Assembly: GCA_905160935.1 (NCBI GenBank)
Contig: CAJHZI010000573.1
Coordinates: forward strand, 79,501 to 143,500
DNA length: 64,000 bases
From: Enchytraeus crypticus
Taxonomy: Eukaryota > Annelida > Clitellata > Enchytraeida > Enchytraeidae
Reading direction: 5' to 3'
Shown: positions 57,370 through 64,000 of the stretch, piece after piece
Numbering within the stretch: the first letter of the stretch is position 1
Layout: each line of letters begins with the position of its first letter
Program-made: the position numbers and the translations under genes
Notes under the pieces: generated by a model
What the model was told of the DNA's origin: nothing
The model's database searches: none
What the model saw: only the letters and a program-made list of their open reading frames with translations

Positions 57370-57502
57370 CAGAAAGCTAATGTTAACGTCAGTTTCCTCA
57401 CTCGAAAGCGATGTCACTGACGGGCGAGTCCAGGATTTAAACCCCACACATACTGATCCGCGGTCGATTATCTTGACGACATCGCCACTGGCTCCAGCAG
57501 AG
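57370..57502 (-). repeat. tRNA-like SINE (family R3), well preserved
   Basis: AGCTAATGTTAACGTCAGTT, TCACTCGAAAGCGATGTCAC, GGATTTAAACCCCACACATA, TGATCCGCGGTCGATTATCT, then CATCGCCACTGGCTCCAGC. Confidence 0.88.
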
Positions 57503-57717
57503 GTAGACTTGCTAGTTAAAATACACAGCTACGCGGGCAAAACTCCGTAATCATGCAATTAGCTGCGAATAGGTATGGAGAGATGATGATGACGATGATG
57601 TGTGTGTGCGAGTTCATAGAGGCTTATTCTTATTTGCGCATGGTGCCTTATTACATGAACTACATGAGATATCTGCAGATTTTAGTCGTGTTGTCCGCAA
57701 TTCTGAATAATAGAAAA

Positions 57718-57898
57718 CCCGTAGATAGTAAGTGTCGTAAAAGACGACAAAGTACTAAGATCCAAACAAAATCAGGAAGGATATTCGGTTGGAGAGCGCC
57801 TAGGCTCCAGGCATTGCTACAACATTTTCTAAACGATTGAAACTATTCGTACCCGCCCTCGCTCAACTGGGATTCAAGGGAAGATGATGATGATGATG
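57718..57898 (+). repeat. R1 SINE-like repeat, forward copy
   Basis: AAGTGTCGTAAAAGACGACA, GAGCGCCTAGGCTCCAGGCA, CTACAACATTTTCTAAACGA, TCAACTGGGATTCAAGGGAA then (GAT)n tail. Confidence 0.88.
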
Positions 57899-58398
57899 AT
57901 GTACGTGTGATAACTACTGAAAATATCAAAGAAAATGACAACTGACTAAGAAAGACGAAACAAAACTATGCTGGGATATTACTGCACTGAATTAGTTTTT
58001 AGTGTTTTAGATTAAAAACGTTTAATTTGATGTAAATTTAAATATTACATAAATGTAAACTTATTTTAGTAATTGAATTTTCATGATCATCAACGCTCGA
58101 AGTTCTCGTGAGATATGTTCAACTAATTAACTAAACTGCTACAAATCGCCGCAATATTGATACGTTCTTTCAAAGAAAGGTAACTTTGAATAGAATCTCG
58201 CCCTATTGGCTTAAGTGATTCAACAGAACGCAATGGAAAGGCATATGTGCACTTCATGCCACAACGATCAGCTGAATAATTCAGTTTAACAGTGCCCTAA
58301 ATCAAAGACAATTGTGTCGTAGTTTCCAGTTTTGATACCAAGTTTCATAATTCAGAGAAATATAATAGAATACTGGAAAGTGGAATGAAATAATTTCG

Positions 58399-58476
58399 AG
58401 AGAAAGAGAGAGACAGAGAGAGAGAGACAGAGACAGAGAGAGATAGAGAGAGAGAGTGAAAGATAGAGAGAAAGAG
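58399..58476. repeat. (GA)n-rich tract
   Basis: GAGAGA/GACAGA repeats of about 75 bases. Confidence 0.9.
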
Positions 58477-60184
58477 AACGAATAAAGCGTTAAATTCCGT
58501 GTTGATAAAGCAATAAGGTAGTATTCGTCAACATATTCGCCTGTTAAAAGAACTTGCTTGTATATGTAGGCCTACACTGAGATTAACAAACACAGAAACG
58601 ACAAGCAATCAGGTAGAATGAGGCTCTTATAACAGCCGGATAGGATAATAGCAGTAGCGTAGTTGAGACTGGTCACATAAATCACAATCAGCGTATTTCA
58701 CTGAATGAATTATGAATAAAAGCGAATACGGAGAGATTAATCGTAATTAAGACTAATTATGATCATTAATCATTTAATCAGTTTAATCAAGAGATTAATC
58801 ATTTTTGTCACATTTTTCGCGACAAAATTTTAGGAACCATATTCAAAATATTGCCGTTTTATTCAAATTGATATAGCTTAATATAAATTGAGCCAAAGTA
58901 AAGTTTATGAGACTAATTGTAATAATAAAGTTACAAACGATAGAATACAATGATAGTTGTGCTTTATTATTAACATTTAGCGGTGATTACAAGCGGAAAG
59001 TGAGGCACACATATAAGCATACAAGAATAGTGGTACAAAAATTGATTCAATGCAGCAAATAAGGGATTTAGATGTTACCTTATATTTCTAGCAGTATAGG
59101 TTACATGCACTTTCACAAATAGGAAATGTAAGTAGTCATTAAGTGATGGTTAGATTCTTTACAAAAAAATAAGCATAAGGAGTCATGTTACAATCTCTCC
59201 TATGACTTTGTCAAATGCCAAAACAGCATCTACATCTAGATTATTAGTTACTAAATACAAGACTTTACTTCCGTCTTCTCATTCAAGGGTGAACAAAGAA
59301 ACACGCTTGTGGATGACTGAAAATACAGCAATATATAGCATGATGTAGAGGAATAGAGAGCGTTTAACAGCATCACAGAATGACACAGCATGAGCTCATA
59401 TCTGTATTTCCAATCAAATATTTGCATTTTACTTTCATCTACTTTTTGTTTGTCATTAGCGCGCAGGCCAAATCATTACGCCGTCAGGCGAACAAAAAAA
59501 CCAATCAATATATCAATAAATAAAGCAATCAATACGATAATTATAAATAGCAATTAGTTACTGCACTGTACCCATTAATAAATTAAATCGCCGTAAATCA
59601 ATAAGCCTGCTAAAATACATATTAAGACAGACTGATTCTATATCAGTAAACGCAAATAGCGAGCAATGGTAATCTCGTGAAAGATCTTACAAACTTTCAT
59701 CCCAAAATTACAAAAAATATTAGAAAACAAGGTTAACTTTTATCAACACCATCTGCTATTCTGCATGGATGTAATGCATATAAACTACTGAGTAATCCTT
59801 AAGAGTTTACATTTTGTATCGATTAATACTATCATTTATTTATCTAATGACATATTCAATCAATCCACTACCCAGATAAACGTATAACCAAACATCCAAT
59901 AAATGCATGTCCCAACTAGTAAAACTCTACGCCAGCATCCAAAAAGGGTAACGATCGACGCAAGTACTATGCATAAACTTAAAAAATCAATTAAATACAA
60001 CGTCCCTTAATTCATTTATATTATGTTTAAATAGGGCCTAATTAGGCACACCGATATACAACGAAATATTACAACTAAAGCAAAGACCTATCTTCAGTAG
60101 ATTCGAAACAATGACATACTCTAGAGACTTCTACAATTCGAAAACGACTATATATATATTAAAAGTTATACATCAATAACTATC

Positions 60185-60228
60185 TATCGTCATTTTAATC
60201 TTTAGCACTAAAGATTAAAATGACGATA
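60185..60228. repeat. perfect palindrome, 21-bp arms
   Basis: ATCGTCATTTTAATCTTTAG, two bases (CA), then its exact reverse complement CTAAAGATTAAAATGACGAT, plus one more flanking T/A pair. Confidence 0.97.
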
Positions 60229-60523
60229 TTTTAAATGCGAGCTTAAAAGTAAACTTCAGGCAGTCTGTTCCAGTCATCAACATCGTTACGATGAACTATA
60301 CAGCAGAATCTAATACCATAAGTCGCTTTATCGCTTTACAAACAATCTAGTAGTTGTAAATTTTACATTTTATTAATAAATAAAATATTGGTCAGTAAGA
60401 TTTCAAGCACTCGTTTACGAGACTGACTAACGTAGTGAACACATTTTGTCTACAGAAGATTTAGAACAAGAAAATTTAACTTTCTCCAGATTAACGATTA
60501 CATGTTGTAATTGCTAAACGCCG

Positions 60524-60660
60524 GTCGTGAACCACAATGTACTATGCAGCAGTCAGTTAACCCTAATGAACCGTAAACCGCAATGTCCTATGAAGCAGTC
60601 AGTTAACCCTAATGAACCGTAAACCACAATGTACTATGAAGCAGTCCGTTAACCCTAACG
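60524..60660 (+). repeat. about 50-bp tandem repeat (3 units)
   Basis: Units with GAACC(G)TAAACC, ACAATGTACTATGAAGCAGT and CAGTTAACCCTAATG. Confidence 0.9.
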
Positions 60661-61346
60661 AGCTTTTACCCTAAGAATAACTGATATCTTTCATAGTGCT
60701 AGTTAAATCAGAAGAAGTCACAACATGACGAGCTTCACATAAAAACTATCTATCCAAAATAAATAATAATATGAAAAATATGTCTTGAAAATACCTTATG
60801 ATCGACAAATAAATCCCACAATCAGAGCCAAGAAAATCAAGCTGGGAAGTTGATCGTATGATTAGCTAATAAACATATATAAAGCCTCATTGTAAACATA
60901 GATATTCGATTGACAAATGAATGCAGAATATTGTATTAGGTTATAGAAGACGCCAGCCGTAAGTTGGTCTTTCTTAGAGTACAGCCTAGTGGCAGGTCCA
61001 TGGCAGGCCCGTGTGTAAATAAGCCAGTATAATGAGAGAGAGCGTTAATTCTTATTAGCATAAGAAGAAATGCACATATGCATAGATATCTATTAAACCT
61101 GATTTAAAGAATTACAGTGCAGACATCGCAGAATGAACATCAAATCCGTGATCTCTACTTTTCAAGCAATACACGAGAAAACCCACAAGCAGAATTCATC
61201 AGCTTATCATTCATAGCATCAAATGACTACAATTTGCATACAATAGTATCTTCCATACCAAATTACCTTACAAAATTTCACCAAACTATTCTACGAGCAT
61301 ACAGATGAGCTTCCAATTGATTACTAGTACAAAGCATCGGAATAGA

Positions 61347-61703
61347 TTAGAACAGATCACTGAAGAGCGACGACCCGGCAGATCTCCTCTCTTTACCCTC
61401 AGGGGGAGACAAGGCTCTCCTACGCGGAGCTCCCCTGTACTCCGTCTCGTCGTCGCTGCTCGCACTGGTCGTCCCACCGCGACGATAGCCCAGGGAGGGG
61501 GAGCTCCTGCCTCGCTTGGTCGGCGGAGATTCTGAGGGGTCGCTGAGCGCCGGGGGCTCGGCGCTACGAGGACGCCTGTGCCGGTGAGACCCATCGACGT
61601 CGTCGCTGTCTGAGCTCTCGGAGCCGCTCGGCTCTGAGTAGTAGCCAGGGGGAGGCGATATGGCCCTGACCACCTTCAGTCTGCTCTCCACCAACCACTG
61701 GTT
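61347..61703 (-). CDS. last exon of an unidentified gene: Ser/Arg/Pro-rich C-terminal tail
   Basis: Minus strand. Acceptor CTACAG, starts NQWLVESRLKVVRAI, then SPPPGYYSEPS, an acidic Ser run (SGSESSDSDDVDG), basic and Ser-rich stretches, and ends SSLFSDLF with TAA. 118 codons, phase 0. GC-rich compared with its surroundings, as expected of coding sequence. The composition suggests a disordered, phosphorylatable tail. I do not recognise the family. Confidence 0.8.
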   Translation of the reverse strand, partial: NQWLVESRLKVVRAISPPPGYYSEPSGSESSDSDDVDGSHRHRRPRSAEPPALSDPSESPPTKRGRSSPSLGYRRGGTTSASSDDETEYRGAPRRRALSPPEGKERRSAGSSLFSDLF

Positions 61704-61731
61704 CTGTAGCAGCGTAATACATCAGCGTTAT

Positions 61732-61900
61732 GATGATGATGATGTACATCATGATGTACATCATCATCAAAATTATGATGATGTACATCATCATCATTAT
61801 ATACATCATCATCAAAATGATCATGATGTATATCATCATCATGATGTACATCATGATGTACATCATCACCAAAATGATCATGATGTACATCATCATCATC
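61732..61900. repeat. (ATC)n/(CAT)n tract just upstream of the minus-strand acceptor
   Basis: ATGATG/CATCAT repeats with embedded self-complementary GATGTACATC blocks, continuing into an R1 SINE. On the minus strand it reads TGATGATG and ends about 30 bases before the acceptor at 61704-61705. Confidence 0.92.
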
Positions 61901-62130
61901 TTCTCTTGAATCCCCGTTTAATCTAATCAGTATCCCGGTCGGGATACGAACAGACCATCTTTTCCATTCGTTTTAGAACATTTTGTAAAAATTACTGTAG
62001 CCTAGGCGCTAGCAAACCGAATGCCCTTTCTGACGTTGCTGTTGGATCTAAGTGCCCTGTCGCCTTTAACGACACGTGCAGTCGCAGTCCATGGTGGGTC
62101 TATTATTCAGCAACCCGGACGAAATAACAT
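61878..62130 (-). repeat. R1 SINE-like repeat, nearly complete
   Basis: CATCATCATCTTCTCTTGAA, TCGGGATACGAACAGACCAT, CGTTTTAGAACATTTTGTAA, CCTAGGCGCTAGCAAACCGA, ACGACACGTGCAGTCGCAGT, CAACCCGGACGAAA. Lies in the intron of the minus-strand gene. Confidence 0.9.
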
Positions 62131-62895
62131 AGTACATAAACATATATTTAAGGACTGGTGGATTATTTGACAAAAAGCCTGCCAGTCGTTACGTCACGGG
62201 TTCCACATCCAGCTGAGCAGTCACTGTTCACACTGCGTACAATTGTGGTATGGACACAGACGTTAAATCTGCTTTAGAGGTTTATTCTTATAGCAGTAGG
62301 AAATACAGCGTCACTCAATAGAAGCACCCCTTAATCAAATTAGGCTTTTCATCTTCCTCGTAGCGTATTACAATTGTCTTTTACAAATTAAGCTAATCCT
62401 AGTTCAGAATTAAAATTTTCAGTAAATCTATAATGTAGGAAAGAAACTTGCTGGTATCGTCGTCAAATTATATCTCACTGTTGAGAAAAGCAGTATGTTA
62501 AAATTATTACAATTTTCTTTTACAAATTAGGCTTTTCATCTTCCTCGTAGCGTATGTCGCGCTCCTTGAATAAACGTTTAGACGTCACTTGACTGTCCAC
62601 AGAGTTCTCAGTTGCTGTAGAAATGAGTATGATCAAAAACTACCATTGAAATTCGGCCTCCTGGTAAGCTCTATTCTGCCGATAATATTCATATTTGTGA
62701 CGTGAAATATTTCGGCTGAGCAAAATTTAAATAAAAAAGCAGATAAGTGAAAGTTATTTTTCAAAATTTCTTCACCTAATTAGCTGACGCGGAGACTCTA
62801 AAGGGCAAACTTGAGTCCTTGATAATTTTATTTTTAAACATCTCAACAGCTCCTTACACACATGAAGGTCGCTTTGTACAAGATTTACCTACTAC

Positions 62896-63226
62896 GCAGT
62901 CTATCAGACTACCAGTGTGATAGACTGCAGTCTGGTAGACTGCAGTCCATCAGACTACCAGACTGCAGTCTATCAGACTACCAGACTGCAGTCTATCACA
63001 CTACCAGACTGCAGTCTATCACACTACCAGACTGCAGTCCATCACACTACCAGACTGCAGTCTATCACACTACCAAACTGCAGCCTATCAGACCACCAGA
63101 CTGCAGTCCATCACACTACTAGACTGCAGTCTATCAGACTACCAGACTGCAGTCCATCACACTACCAGGCTGCAGTCTACCAGACTGCAGTCTATCAGAC
63201 TACCAGACTGCAGTCTGTCAGACAAC
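62896..63226 (+). repeat. 22-23-bp minisatellite (about 14 units)
   Basis: Unit CTATCA(G/C)ACTACCAGACTGCAGT, in the intron of the minus-strand gene. CTGCAG recurs in each unit. Confidence 0.96.
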
Positions 63227-63632
63227 TAGAATTAGTTTTTACAAATATTTTCTCAAACTTGTTTTACTTTTTACCTTTGTTTACCTTATTCTACATATTA
63301 ACTCGAAAGGAAATCTATACATCCGTTAAACAGCCCAAGGCGTATATTCCCCTACAATGACATATTATCTTACTCAATCGATCAAGAAACTTGAGCTAAA
63401 AAGGTCAACCATAACCTTACCAGACCATCAACTATTATGTCCTTTCATACCTCGCATAGGAAAGTATCTGCTCCTGAATTGGTTTTACATTATATCTGTC
63501 AGTGAAGCTTTAATTATCTTCGAACGGCATATGAGTATCCTTATTTCTAAGATTTCCCAACAAGCTTCACGACAGTAAACGATGCAACACAGCTATAGAC
63601 AAGATACAAAACGAAACATCATCGACACTAAC

Positions 63633-63779
63633 AATGCGACCGTCTCTGCCGAACATCTGCATGAAGTTAGTGATGAACTCTCGTGACTTCTCCTCCCACT
63701 TGTTGATCAGCTCATGACTCTTACCAGCTATCCTGCCCTTCACTGACTCCACCTTGTTCTGCAGCATCAGCTTCTTTTC
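63633..63779 (-). CDS. penultimate exon of the unidentified minus-strand gene
   Basis: Acceptor TTGTAG, donor GTTAGT, exactly 49 codons, phase 0/0. Reads [20 protein letters not shown], then [20 protein letters not shown], a charged, mostly helical segment that may form a coiled coil. It joins in phase to the exon at 61347-61703. Upstream exons are outside the window. Function unknown. Confidence 0.8.
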
Positions 63780-64000
63780 CTACAAACACGTACACTGATA
63801 TCAGCCATAACTAAGCAAATATTTGGCTTAAGAGCCTCCTCAAGTCATGTCTCTCCAGGTAAAGGTTTCAATAAGAAAAGGATTTTCTTAAGAGAAGAAA
63901 TTGTTGATCGATGGAGCGCTCTTTCTGGTGCCTAAAAGCAGACTTCTCGTAGAAATATGCGCATTGAACCTGCCGTGAGTCAAAACACTGGAAAGACTCT

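Larger units (their letters stand above)
58477..61346. other. intergenic / 3' flank of the minus-strand gene
   Basis: AT-rich; holds a perfect palindrome (60185-60228) and a three-unit tandem repeat (60524-60660). No gene recognised. Part of it could be 3' UTR of the minus-strand gene ending at 61347. Confidence 0.45.

Noticed and set aside
61286-61594. Alternative minus-strand ORF over the last exon of the right-hand gene
   Set aside because: Wrong phase relative to the splice acceptor and the preceding exon; the frame ending SSLFSDLF joins in phase 0.
56140-63226. CRISPR-like arrays (18-bp and 22-bp direct repeats)
   Set aside because: Units are contiguous with no unique spacers, and the genome is animal.

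Overview
The window is animal nuclear DNA: AT-rich, intron-dense, and loaded with microsatellites, minisatellites, SINE-like repeats and decayed non-LTR retrotransposons. The species cannot be named from the sequence. The main gene is an ADAMTS of the ADAMTS9/ADAMTS20/GON-1 type, so the source is an invertebrate metazoan with large introns.

Layout. Positions 595-43564 (+) hold 30 coding exons of one gene that enters the window already inside its metalloprotease domain. In order they encode the end of the metalloprotease, disintegrin-like domain, central thrombospondin repeat (TSR1), cysteine-rich domain, spacer, TSR2-TSR15 and a complete GON domain with its stop codon. That is 15 TSRs plus GON, the same architecture as vertebrate ADAMTS9/20. 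I rebuilt the exons from splice sites, phase and homology; most are too short to stand out as ORFs. From exon 3 to exon 30 every reading frame and intron phase agrees. Exons 1 and 2 contain several single-base frame breaks. A probable 3'-UTR intron (43595-44334) and a polyadenylation signal (45125-45130) follow.

Mobile DNA. Introns hold an APE-type LINE on the minus strand (about 1900-6540), an R2-like LINE with a restriction-like endonuclease region on the minus strand (about 39690-43020) plus two 3' fragments, two RTE-like 3' fragments, and at least six short dispersed repeat families. Three of those families carry tRNA-like Pol III boxes.

From about 45150 to 61346 I see no gene, only repeats. 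At the right edge, on the minus strand, lie the last two exons of another gene (61347-63779): a short charged helical segment, then a Ser/Arg/Pro-rich tail. I do not recognise it.

Most unusual signal. In at least six introns of the ADAMTS gene (E4, E6, E16, E20, E25, E27; E3 more weakly) a tandem repeat runs across the 3' splice site, so each unit carries a copy of the acceptor and, in most, the first bases of the exon. The real exon always uses the last copy. In five other introns a (GATT)n tract, in effect a row of branch-point-like TTGAT motifs, ends within about 30 bases of the acceptor. The 3' ends of these introns appear to be hot spots for tandem repetition.
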